Shown: positions 12,780 to 23,345 of the stretch, in pieces
Layout: each line of letters starts with the position of its first letter
Numbering within the stretch: the stretch's first letter is position 1
From: Sinohyriopsis cumingii
Lineage: Eukaryota; Mollusca; Bivalvia; Unionida; Unionidae
NCBI GenBank assembly: GCA_028554795.2
Contig: JAPYKE020000568.1
Location: 1 to 64,000 of the forward strand
DNA: 64,000 bases
Reading direction: 5' to 3'
Program-made: the position numbers and the translations under genes
Notes under the pieces: generated by a model
What the model was told of the DNA's origin: nothing
Seen by the model: the letters and a program-made list of their open reading frames with translations, nothing else
Databases searched by the model: none

Positions 12780-12923
12780 ATGGACGAGCGTATTGCGCAG
12801 AGAATTCGGGCGCGGGAAAGCCAACCGACATGTTCCGTTCCTGGAGATGCGGGATTGATACCAGTCCGAGACGGATTCATGCTCCCCTTCTCTTTGATTA
12901 AATTGGTCTCATCTCAGACATAA
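12780..12923 (+). CDS. Conserved 47-codon ORF in GC-rich block upstream of gene 1 (uORF or first exon candidate)
   Basis: ATG at 12780 opens a 47-codon frame beginning MDERIAQRIRARESQP and ending in TAA at 12921-12923. An ORF of identical length stands at 37829-37972 upstream of gene 2. Over the first 27 codons the two copies differ only at silent positions; later codons show Arg/Gly, Met/Leu, Ser/Cys and Leu/Phe changes. The block is clearly richer in G+C than its surroundings and follows a conserved TATA-like motif by about 60 bases. It has no signal peptide and no domain I recognise. It could be a regulatory uORF in the leader of the BRICHOS mRNA, an alternative N-terminal exon (BRICHOS proteins in other animals are often type II membrane proteins), or a remnant of another gene. 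Confidence 0.4.
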   Translation: MDERIAQRIRARESQPTCSVPGDAGLIPVRDGFMLPFSLIKLVSSQT

Positions 12924-13299
12924 ATATTCTCAGCTCAGTAGATACACTTGAAAAAGGCTCATTATGCACTGACAACAAAAACAAGAATCAATAAACGCTG
13001 ATCATTTTCACAGATGTATCATTTTTTTTACCAAAATTCAACTTGTTGTGAAAATTTTATAAGCTAACTTGCGTTTTACTTTTTACTCTGAAATTGAAAA
13101 TGAAATTGAAATTATGAATGGCAATTAAAATAAATTTCATTTGACAGGAAATGTTGTGAGTGTATGAATAAAATTTCAGATTTTGAAAGAGCGATGCTCT
13201 ACAATCTTGAGTCAGTACGACTGGCAAAACAGCTCCACAAGCCAATATGTGTGTTAAACTTTTGTCTTAGTCATGTGTATGGTATTAATTACTTTTCAG

Positions 13300-13473
13300 A
13301 TGGCCTCTATCATGGTTCTTCTGACTATGGTTGCTTGCGGTTTACTCATGTCCTTTGCTATGGGTGGTCCAATCGACGAAGGCAGAGATATTGAACAAAT
13401 TAACCTGGAAGATTACCTTGAGGAAAGACTTCTGGCCCGACTTGAGGAGGCTCAGAGGGAGACTGCACCACAG
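13300..13473 (+). other. Gene 1 coding exon 1: signal sequence and acidic linker
   Basis: This exon has 58 codons. Residues 2-20 are hydrophobic (MVLLTMVACGLLMSF core), followed by GGPIDEGRD, a likely signal-peptidase area near residues 20-23. The rest is charged and helix-prone (EDYLEERLLARLEEAQ). The acceptor-like 'acttttcag' just before ATG suggests a 5' untranslated exon upstream. The donor is CAG|gtaggt. Confidence 0.75.
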
Positions 13474-16400
13474 GTAGGTATCAAGGCACATCCAATATAT
13501 CTCCAAGGTTTCGGATTTCGGTGGCAAATTAATTTAGGTATGAGAATTACAATGTCGTCTAATCTTGGTCGTGGCTTCTATGTTATCTCAGAAGACTGTT
13601 CAAATTCGATTGTAAAACAGCAATAGTAATATTCTTCTTATTCTTGCTGAGATTGGAGAATTGAATAACAAATAACAATGAAATGAGATTAATGAGATTA
13701 CTTTTAACCTCTTTATCTGTATCAGCCTCATCGACATCATCATCATCATCGTCAATATTGTTATTATTGGTTAATAGAATGCAAATAAATGATGATTATA
13801 TTTAAATTAAGAGTATGTGTTATCTATTTATTTGACCAGAAGTTCTTCATAGAGCTCCGTTTTAGCAAGCAGTTTCTATTCGCCATAAGGTTTTCGGAAC
13901 CTCATATTCAGTTTGTCATTTCAATAAACGTATGTCTATGAAATATTTCGTCCCACTACTGCATCAATATGTGTTAGAAGACATGTTTATGTTAGTGTGT
14001 TGTTATTCTTTTAAATAATATCATGATGAATGTTTACATGCAGTAGAATATGAAATCTTCTCTTACATCACGAAACGCCATTCATTTAGGACGATTGAAT
14101 ACAATAGTACTAAGTTTAAAGCCACCTTGTGCATTGGTATTAACCATCAATGAACTTGCACAGTTTGGCAGTCTGAAGCTAATCGGCTTTATGTACGTTT
14201 TATTTCTAATCAATTTAAGATATTATTTATTCCACGACTTTATTAATATTATATTATTATTAGTTATTTAACAACAAACATCAAAATCTAGAAAAGGACT
14301 ATAATAGGTGCATGACTGCCGCAATCATATAACGAATAATCTTAAACTTGTGGGTGAGAATTAACCACTTGTGTATAAGAGGGACTCTGACACTCACTTT
14401 TTCCTTACAGAATTTTACACTATGTAATACTGAGTGCCACAGTTAGCTATTTATCTCACACCTTATACTTTTATCATATATATGTACGAGGAAAATTGTT
14501 TTTCGATAGAGTGCTGTTACTGCTTTTGAAATAAAATGATGATGAAAGTTCACATAGAGTAGAATATGAAATCTCCTCTTACATCAAGGAACCTCTTTGA
14601 TCTGGGAATATTGAATGTAATAGTAGAACCTTTAAAACCAGCTTGTCCTTTGGTTTAAACTGTCAATGTAATTGTAAAATGTTTAGGATGGTAGTGTGAC
14701 GCTAGTCGGCTTTATGTACTTTCTTTTCTTTCTTTTCTTAAAGCTTTCAGTAAGAATCAAACACTTATATACAATAATGCATGTAAGACTCGCTTTTTCT
14801 TAAGAGCACTTTATACTATGTAATACTGAGTACCAGATTTAGCTATTTAGCTCATATCTTATTATTTTTTCAACAGAAACTGGAGGATTCTGACACAAAT
14901 GGAGACGAAAAACAGACCGTTCAAAAACTGAATTCTGGCATAACCAAGATCGACATCACTTTGGACAATAAACTGATTGAACAGCGTATTCTAGACTGTG
15001 AAAAGGTATAAATATTGACTCAACACTGTGATAATATTAAAAACGTTCCTAGAGGTATCTATCTTTCTAGAACCTAAATGTGAATGTCATAAATGTTTAG
15101 ATAAATGCAACCAACATGATGAATTCGGTCTATTTGAAACGATTCTAGACTTGTAATACTCTATTATATGTTATATTTGATGATGTTGTTCAATCCGAAG
15201 GACTCTAACCATAATTGAAAAAGATAATAACTAAATTTGAATTAATATAGAGAGACACTGGAAACTAGATGTAATGCAACAACAGTGCTAGCAAACATCT
15301 TATCAATAAAAGCGTATTATGCATATGAATTTACTTTTTATATTTTAAGATAAATAAAATTGTCTTGTAGTCTTGCACAGTTCTATACATAATCTGTAAG
15401 TAATTTCATGTGGGCATAATTAAAGGGGTAATCCTTGTTTTAATATTTTCAGTAGTAGTCGGTCAACATTAGAGGTCATGCTAAATAGTATACCATTGTG
15501 AATTTCGATAATTTCCATCGCATATGTGAACTCTAGTAGTTATGTAAAACTTTTCAAAATTTCTATACAATATCAATTGTTTTCCAATCCCTGTTGACAG
15601 CTGTATTATTGTCTCGGGTAAAAATTCATAATTTGATCCATTGTTTGCGAAGCCAGACCTTTCATTTTACCGGATTTTTTAGAGTATGATGATACAAGCA
15701 AATCTGTACAATACAAGCTCAGAGACGTCAACTTAATGGAATTAGAATGTCTCTATTTAACATGTCTCATGTTATAGGTCTTCGCTGACAATTTTTCACA
15801 TTCACCGAATCTAAAGCTAAATTGAGATTATATCTCAACCATATTAACTGATCGAACAATGTTTGTTGGAAATAATAATTATCATAAATAGTTGATATAC
15901 CAACTTTAGATATTATATATATGATATAGAAAAGCCTACGTGAATTCGCATTCGAAATTTTCTATGTGTTATTGCTTTCTTGATTCTGATATTTGGTCAT
16001 CAAATTTTAGATAATATGATTCTATTGTCGCTTTTTACATGGTTTAAATGTTCTACGTTTGTAGTTTAGGAATCGGATATTTATTCTAGCTTATATTAAG
16101 AATTATCACAATATTATTTTGGAAATGATTTTGCAATTGTTACCAAATATCTTCTTGTGATCATTATAAACATGTTTGGACTGTTATGGGACCATTAATC
16201 TGGCTTCCTATTTTGTATACGCAACATACTCAACATACAGGGGTACGAGATGATCATCACCAATGGCAGTGGTAGAAGTAAGAGAACTGAAGCTTGTTAC
16301 CTGCACAAAATGGATCAAGACCTCCTTGATTCTCTCTGCAGGGAAAAGGGAGAAAGGGTATGAATCTAACGTTACTATAATTTTAGCCTTGCTGAAAACA

Positions 16401-18221
16401 CATACAAACATATTTGCCTACAATTCAAATTATATTCATATGGCATACACTGCTAACTTTAATGCAGAAACTCTCAAACTTCAGTTATTTATGTTCGAAT
16501 GCAACATTTTCAACAAATTGCAATGTATACTTGATATTTAATGTTTCTTTTAAAATTCACCATAGCTAATATAATTAATTATCCATTGACATTTACATAA
16601 TCTAGAAAACTAAACTCAGAAAAGTTTTGTTGTCCAAAGATTTTTAGTGTAATAATGCATTATCACCAAAAGCACGTTGTTATTCAACGAGAGATTAAAC
16701 ATTCTTCCAAAGAGGGGATTTAAAGTCTAGTAAACCTTGTGTGTTTTATATTTCAGGATATTATAGTCTACAAGATACAGCAGGAGATAAAGGACAAAGA
16801 TTTCCTATCCGAAGACGGCCCTGACAGCGTCTGCAAGAATCGGCCGATGTTTATTATTGTGCCTATAGATAAACTAAGCGCAACAGGTATATGTATATTA
16901 ACATGTTTTATTAGATACCTTAAGATCCTTTATAGCATAATAAGGATTTGTGTCATCGAATACAATTCCAATTAAAACACTAACACTAGTATTACTCAGA
17001 TTGATACTTTTTTGCGTTGAGTGCCATTAACTTACACTCGATCCGAATTTAAAAGTAAATACTATCTAAGAGTCATGGAAAATGCGATTAGTTACCTTCG
17101 AACATATTTGAAAACGACTAATTGTGATAATCAAATGATATATCAGAAATAACGAAACGCACCATTTGAAATCTTTGACGCGTGCGAAATTGTTAGGTTT
17201 TATTTGCCTATGTTGACATTTGTCAATTGGTTGGTTTTGTTATCATCTACAAAACTAAGATAAAATATATTAGAAAATGGTTGGACTCAATGTAGACAGA
17301 ATTTAATTATTGTCTGAGTTTAATAAAGAAATCTTTATTCAGTCATAGAAAGACCACGTTGCACATGCGTGCTATATGTTGACATTCTTCGGTTTTATGG
17401 TCTTTATGTACGGGAACTATCGCAAATCAATCACGAAGTCATATAAATCTAAATTTTAATATTCATATTTAGTTTGGTCATTTGTGCCCGAGGATAGTGG
17501 ATTCTTTTCCATTGAATCTTTTCGTGAAATTATTTCACAGACACATAGTAGAGCTGTTCCCGTATATTTTCTCTTTAGACCTTCTCATGTACCATTACAA
17601 TAGCAGTAGAATTTTAGACTCTTGGTCGTGTTTGAGCAGAAAAGTGTTTCTTCTAACCCATATCTTTAGTTGTGTACCCTCCATCTGGTACATATCGATA
17701 ACGAAAAAAGTAATCTCTAGTTCTCTTTTCATCACTTGTAACCGCAAATGAGCATTATTGAAAAATAATTCTACAAATTTAGATGGAAACGAAACAAATT
17801 TTTACAACGTAAGATAGTATGACTATCAGTCCCGTTTATATTTCCCATCATGCTCATAATGCTTAGACATGATTAGATTTGTAGTCTTAATTTTCAACAT
17901 ACTACCACCATTGCACTTACATGAAGATAAAAAGCTAACATCCTCACAAAATTATGTAATTATATTGTTGTGTTTCAAGCAATGTACATGTATCAGCTTA
18001 TATATATTTTCTACAGTCACAAAACCAGTTGTTCAGCAGTTAAATCAATTTTTCCTTGTTCGTAAATCAAATGACAAATGACATTATATTTTATATTTAT
18101 TCCAGACGCATCCAAGGATAAAAGATCATGTTCTAGTTATTGCTGCGAATATGGCTGGTGGTGGGGCCGAAATACTTGCAAAAAGCAGTGCATGCAATGC
18201 GGAATGACTGAACAAAAGTGA
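13300..18221 (+). CDS. BRICHOS-domain precursor of a secreted six-cysteine peptide (gene 1, intact, five coding exons)
   Basis: Coding exons are 13300-13473, 14877-15005, 16241-16357, 16757-16886 and 18106-18221 (666 nt, 221 residues plus stop). Every intron is GT-AG, and intron phases are 0, 0, 0 and 1. Domains in order: hydrophobic signal sequence (residues 1-22), acidic Glu/Leu-rich linker (23-~77), BRICHOS-like region (~78-177), dibasic site Lys189-Arg190, and a C-terminal peptide (191-221) with six Cys. The BRICHOS call rests on the ILDCEKG segment holding the conserved Asp (Asp98), the ACYLHKM segment (Cys120) and VCKNRPMFIIVP (Cys166). These match the family pattern of one Asp and two paired Cys, usually 'CY' and 'C..p.y'. 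In this family the domain chaperones an aggregation-prone C-terminal segment. The product is inferred to pass through the secretory pathway and be cut at Lys-Arg. Polychaete antimicrobial precursors share this layout, so a host-defence peptide is the first guess; a venom-type peptide is possible. The start at 13300 directly follows a tttcag acceptor; in-frame ATGs at 13273 and 13279 are alternatives. Confidence 0.8.
13474..14876 (+). other. Gene 1 intron 1 with an internal tandem duplication
   Basis: This GT-AG intron holds a short (CAT)n run near 13738-13752. Its 3' part occurs twice: 14036-14470 and 14545-14870 share 'agtagaatatgaaatct', 'cggctttatgtac' and 'ctatgtaatactgagt' in the same order. 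The homologous intron of gene 2 has one copy only. No ORF of interest is present; the frame at 14050-14271 is intronic. Confidence 0.7.
14877..15005 (+). other. Gene 1 coding exon 2: linker to first BRICHOS strands
   Basis: This exon has 43 codons in phase 0 on both sides, so skipping it would keep the frame. It ends with ILDCEK, which carries the expected BRICHOS Asp (98) and an extra Cys (99). The acceptor is ttcaacag and the donor AAG|gtataa. Confidence 0.75.
15006..16240 (+). other. Gene 1 intron 2
   Basis: This is a GT-AG intron of 1.2 kb, AT-rich, with no nested gene or repeat of note. The counterpart in gene 2 (39161-40072) is shorter, lacking about 180 bases around 15590-15895. Confidence 0.7.
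16241..16357 (+). other. Gene 1 coding exon 3: BRICHOS core with first conserved Cys
   Basis: This exon has 39 codons in phase 0. It contains TEACYLHKMDQDLLDSLC: Cys120 in the 'CY' motif and a further Cys at 134. The donor is AGG|gtatga. The frames at 16208-16411 (-) and 16263-16541 (+) that overlap it are shadows. Confidence 0.8.
16757..16886 (+). other. Gene 1 coding exon 4: BRICHOS C-terminal part with second conserved Cys
   Basis: This exon is 130 nt and ends in phase 1. It encodes a charged helix-like stretch (IQQEIKDKDFLSEDG), then SVCKNRPMFIIVP with Cys166, the expected disulfide partner of Cys120. The acceptor is tatttcag and the donor ACAG|gtatat. This is the only exon kept in all three gene copies. 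Confidence 0.8.
16887..18105 (+). other. Gene 1 intron 4
   Basis: This is a GT-AG intron (gtatat ... ttccag) of 1.2 kb without nested features. Its body (16960-17820) is the part best preserved in the inverted gene 3 remnant, where homology stops near 47890, before exon 5 would be reached. Confidence 0.7.
18106..18221 (+). other. Gene 1 coding exon 5: cleavage site and mature six-cysteine peptide
   Basis: After the Lys-Arg site this exon encodes 31 residues with Cys at mature positions 2, 6, 7, 18, 22 and 25. The pattern is C-x3-CC-x10-C-x3-C-x2-C, with Trp11-Trp12-Trp13 and net charge about +2. Two C-x3-C pairs could pin two short helices, but the fold is not known to me. TGA is at 18219-18221. 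Confidence 0.8.
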
Positions 18222-18292
18222 ACGTTCACTTTGCATGCCTCATTCCAACAAATCTATTGTAAGAAAATGAAAATCATTGTATATCCAAGGAA

Positions 18293-18298
18293 AATAAA
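18293..18298 (+). terminator. Poly(A) signal of gene 1
   Basis: AATAAA lies about 72 bases after the stop codon, within 'ggaaaataaaag', followed by a T-rich stretch. The gene 2 copy reads 'aaaattaaag' at 42151-42160, the weaker ATTAAA variant. Confidence 0.6.
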
Positions 18299-18639
18299 AG
18301 TTTTTTAGATTTGAGTATTGTGTATTTTATTATGCTAATATATCTACTTAGTAGAACACTTCCGAATAGATACAAGAATACACATCAGTGGACGTACATT
18401 ATTGTATGATACATGCTAAAAAAATTACATACAAAATGAAACCACTTGTCAAAATTGAATCTGCTGTTTGATTAGAATGCTCATAGTGAGCTAATATGTT
18501 TTCACCTGAAATTTGTGAGATACATCAAAGAATATTATTTCATTATAGCAAATAAAACCACGACGCCGTCATACATGCACCTACTAGCAGGAACACGAAT
18601 AGGTTTTCGACATAAAATGTGAGGACTGCTACTTACATA

Positions 18640-19990
18640 TACTTCACCGAGTATATTAAAGGTTAGTTTGACAAATAAATACCAGCTGATATATAAAATA
18701 GTAGAGTAGAGAATGGGTGGGAAAACGTGGGAAAACGTGGAGTTAAGTACACATATGGCAGTTGTCAGCATACAACATATGGACTTTTTAGAACTAAACG
18801 AATACCATCAATGATGACAGGATCAAATTTGATAAAATGGAAAACTTCCTCCATAAATTTCCACCAAAAATATATTAAAGATATACGGTATAAAACTTGA
18901 ACGCAATAGAAGATACAATTCAAAATTACAAATATAAGCAAAACGAGAGAAACAAGTTAAATAGGAATTACCGAAACGATTGCAAGAGAGAAAAAGAAAC
19001 TAAGAAGCGAGCGAGAAACAAAATACTGAATGCCTTATAGTTTATAATTTAGTTAAAATCAAAGGTATGCTTGACAATTAGTGATGGACTTAAGATTTTA
19101 AAGACATATTAACAATCGTTTCACTTGATCCAACTCCAACAACTCAGTATAATAATTTAATGATACGAAATATTTAAGAGAATTTTAAAAGTCTGCTACA
19201 CAGGAAACAACTAGTCCATATGCAAGACGCTAAACAGCTTTGACAACTACACTTTAAGACCTTTTTAGTGATTACTCGATTATCAGGTTGGAGACCAGGC
19301 GGTCATATGAAATAATGTAAGAATTAACTAAATTTGGCAGTATGAAAATAACTGGATGCCGAATGTTTTATTCGAATGTGAAAGTACACAGGCTATCCAA
19401 GTTAATAATGTGTGCATAGTCCTCATATCTACCTGAAATTACGAAAATCTTTGTCTGAACGTGCAACTACGAAGTTCAGTGTGAAACAATGTAACATACT
19501 GTGCAATAACAATATAATTCCACAATATATAACTTTTTGTTTGATAATGGACATAAATTACAATCAAAGGTACATTGAGGTTTTGTACACCTGCACCATA
19601 CAATACGTTAAAGGCTTTTAAACGCTAAAATAGATGTGAAGCTGTAACCTATGAGTACTGGAGACAACTTGAGTCTGAGAGGAAGCAAATCTTGAGAACA
19701 TGATACTATTATAGCCCTAACCCTAATCGAAATATCGGTCACATGATAAATTTATTTTCGGAACTCGAGTCAAAAACAAAACCCCCTTGACACAGTCCTT
19801 TCGACTCTTCGTTGTTTCAAAGTTATTTGAGAATAAAAGATTTGTCGAACTAGGTTATTGCTTAGATAGCACATTGTGACAAGATTCAAGCAATATAATT
19901 CTGTCAGCTGTTAAGCAGCCAATCGTAACTCGTCAATAGATAGGAACATGATTACACATTATCTAGACATGAAGGATACAAATAGGGGTC
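18640..19990 (+). repeat. Block Y, left part (downstream of gene 1)
   Basis: From about 19030 this is the reverse complement of 64000-63040. It also shares motifs with its own neighbour 21880-22600 ('gtagagaatgg', 'gaaaaacgtgg', 'gatggacttatgattt'), so Y contains a diverged internal tandem duplication. No gene is recognised. Confidence 0.7.
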
Positions 19991-20026
19991 AACTCTTTAA
20001 TCGTATGTATTTAACGCCCCAACCCA

Positions 20027-20028
<2 letters not shown>

Positions 20029-20110
<82 letters not shown>
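20029..20110. repeat. (AT)n microsatellite
   Basis: An AT run of about 82 bases. The right arm carries a compound AC/AT array at the corresponding place (62890-63033). Confidence 0.95.
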
Positions 20111-20112
<2 letters not shown>

Positions 20113-20147
20113 CCAAAAATGGGATCCCTTGGTCGATATACGATCAA

Positions 20148-20175
20148 CCTTTAGGGGACCGAGGTCGCCTAAAGG
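20148..20175. other. Hairpin-forming sequence
   Basis: 'cctttagg' and 'cctaaagg' are perfect inverted repeats 12 bases apart, and the loop adds a further gac/gtc pairing. The hairpin sits in a GC-rich patch between two AT arrays. Its role is unknown; it may belong to a short insertion, as the right arm lacks it. Confidence 0.5.
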
Positions 20176-20340
20176 GTGTAGCTAGTGTCGCCCGAAGGTC
20201 AAACGAGATTTTCTACTGTTTCTGTGAAAATAAAAGTGTATTAGCCACTTGAGATATGCATATATAAATGACATAGTAATAAGGTTCAAACTTATGTTTA
20301 AGTCAACATTATTCCAAAGGATGCGTGGATGTTTACATTT

Positions 20341-20552
<212 letters not shown>

Positions 20553-21307
20553 GTGCAACCTTTCTGCGACATCATGTATATTACGTATATCTTTGTTAAT
20601 AGCGTGTATGTTTATATCACTAAAATAGATTTTAAGGTCATTTTTGATTATCATCATTCTTAAATATCGAAACGTTAGCATAGATAATGAAATACCATAG
20701 CCATACATATTAGCTAGATATTTTGCCCACTTGTAGGTTTAACCTCCGAAGTGATACCTTCGAGCGTGATGTGCATGCTTATATATCGGCCTAGTCAGCT
20801 TCCGAAGAAGCCGTCTCGATATTCTGAAAATAATCGCGGGTTTGCATTTACGTTACAGAAAGCGCGTTGTAATTACTGTGAATGTAATGCATGGATTTGT
20901 AGATGTAACAGGAATATATCAGTGTAACCAACAGGAGGAATATTCCAAAGTATGGAAGAGATTGATTGATCCTGAAATTTGACTGACTATGTGACTGCTG
21001 CTTATGCCGGAATATTCTGTCCTTAACTCCTGTTGCAACCTGGGCCAAAGTAGGTCACAGTGACTTGCATCATTCTCAGAGTGCATACTGTAGACTAAAG
21101 ACTGGATGTTTGATTTGATCTACATGAAATTGAAATGCCGGAAATACTGCAAAATGCTACATCACTATATTAGTGGAGGTGACTCTCGTCTCGTTGTTTA
21201 GGGCAATTTACCTATAAATATTATCGGGTAAGATAAAATACCCGTGAAAACAACCACCTCCAACCCCCTAAAGAAAAAAGGACATAATTCCTTCCCCAGT
21301 ATAAGTT

Positions 21308-21508
<201 letters not shown>

Positions 21509-23104
21509 TACTCCACGTCGATAATCATTCATCATTCGGGCTTAAATAGTGACGCATTGATGTTGGCTCGTATTTCTAGGTACAAGAGGTGTTATATATT
21601 CACTGGAGAAAAAAAGATTCTAAACTGACCGATAAAGGAACGAAACACAGCAAATAAATTCTTGCAGTAGTAAGATTTATGATGATTTAACCTTTACACA
21701 TACACAAGCACAAACGCACACAGGCACTTTCAGCTATTGAAGACTTAAACGTACCCTCTATCCGTTACGGAAGATTACGTTAAGACCGGGACTATACCAT
21801 AAAAGTATGAATTTGAACGTATGTTAGAAGAAAGTGACTGGTCACATGGACCATCTTACCACTACTTGCTTATACTAATATAAAGGTTACTATGACAAAT
21901 AGATACAAGTTGATATGCAAAATAAAAGAGTAGAGAATGGATGGAAAAACGTGGAATGAAGAATACAAATGGCAACTGTCAGCATATAACATATGGATTT
22001 ATTAGAATTAAAAGAATCCGATCAATAAATGTGTGATAAGACGATAAATTTCATGTCCAGCAAAAAGAGTATATTAAACATACTTTATAACACGTTTTTC
22101 ATAATTACAAATATGTACAACAAGAGAGAAGAGAAACTAAGAAGCAAGCGATAAACAAAATATATGTATGTCTGTTAGCTCATAATTTTGTTAAAGTCTG
22201 AGGAATGCTTGACAATTAAATGATGGACTTATGATTTGATTTTAAAGACAAATTAACAACCATTTCACTTGATCCCACTCCGGCAATTCAGTGTAAGAAT
22301 TTAGTGATCCGAAATATTTAACAGAATTTTTTAAATCTACTGCACAGGAAACAACTATGTAACATGCAAGACGGCAAAAAGTTTTGACAACTACACTTAA
22401 AGATCTGATAGTGATTATTCTATTGTCAGGTTGATGTCCATGGTATCATATGAAATTCTGTAAGGATTAAATACATTTGGCAAGATGACAATAACTAGTT
22501 GCTTATTATCTTATTCGAATGTCAAGAATTACAGGCTATCAACGTTAATAAAGTGTGAATACAACTCTCATTTTTACCTGAAATTCGAAAAATATTTGTC
22601 TGAACTTGCAGAAGCATTGTTTTACCTGAAGATCAGGACTTTAAGACAGCCACGAAGACATATCTGAAACACGATAACATAATGTGCAGTAGCTTTACGA
22701 TTCTACAAGACGTAACTGCTTCTTTTATAATAGACATGAAGAGCAATATAAAGTTCACTGAAGTTTTGAGCAGCCTCGACCAAACTATAAATTCAAGACA
22801 TATACACGCTTATAGAGCTTTGCACCAGTAGCATATTAATACTGGTAACGATTTGCGTCCCAGCGGAAGCTAATTCTGAAACCCCGATACTAGTATAGAC
22901 CTAACAGAATAGACTGAATCAAATATGTGTCTCATGACATATTAATCTTGGGTGCTTGGGTCAAGAACAATGTTTTTAACGAATGTATTATAAGCACACA
23001 AAAAAAAGTTGTTATAAGTGCCGTAATAATCTTGTTAATTATCGCAACTTTCTCTTTAAACGTTTCTATTTGAAAAGTTGATTGTATGTTATAGTAGCTC
23101 TTTT
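21509..23104 (+). repeat. Block Y, right part
   Basis: This is the reverse complement of 62745-61150 in the right arm, and the direct counterpart of 43100-44335 downstream of gene 2. Shared landmarks are 'gtggaatgaag', 'cttgatcccactccggcaatt' and 'gttgttataagtgccgtaat'. No gene is seen; the frame at 22485-22667 has a right-arm copy but no recognisable domain. Confidence 0.75.
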
Positions 23105-23345
23105 TTAAACCGCTCTGGTGGCCAAGTGGTGAGAGCGTCCTCCTCGGATGCGGGAGGTTGTGTGTTCGATCCCCGGCCGAGTCATTCCAATGACTTGTAA
23201 AAATGGTACTAACATCTGACTCGCTTGGCTCTCAGCATTAATATGTTAGTGTTATGACTGGTCGGCCTGGTGTCGGGATAATGTGACTGGGTGGGACATC
23301 ATGCTTCATGTCTGCTTCATGATGCCCCAGTGTTAGACATCACTA
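23105..23345 (+). mobile_element. tRNA-derived SINE
   Basis: The head shows pol III promoter motifs: box A 'tggccaagtgg' and, about 45 bases on, box B 'gttcgatcc'. A tRNA-unrelated body follows ('ggtcggcctggtgtcggg', 'gtgactgggtgggacatcat'). It is longer than a tRNA and lacks a clean cloverleaf, so it is a SINE and not a tRNA gene. The inverted copy is at 60890-61145. Confidence 0.8.

Noticed and set aside
13273-13626. 117-codon single-exon protein starting upstream of the signal exon
   Set aside because: It reads through a good donor (cag|gtaggt) into intron 1; the spliced frame fits far better and is supported by the downstream exons.
16208-16541. Frames of 67 and 92 codons over exon 3 of gene 1
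   Set aside because: They run through the splice sites in other frames or strands and are not kept in gene 2.
13300-18221. Calling gene 1 a conotoxin of a known superfamily
   Set aside because: The signal sequence resembles none of the conotoxin superfamilies I know, the cysteine spacing fits no standard framework, and the long BRICHOS-like middle part is not a conotoxin propeptide feature. A venom role is not excluded.
19713-19730. Telomere-like 'ccctaaccctaa'
   Set aside because: There are only two units, in the middle of block Y, with no extended array.
23110-23185. A functional tRNA gene
   Set aside because: Box A and box B motifs exist, but there is no good acceptor stem and the unit continues into a SINE body that is duplicated with it.
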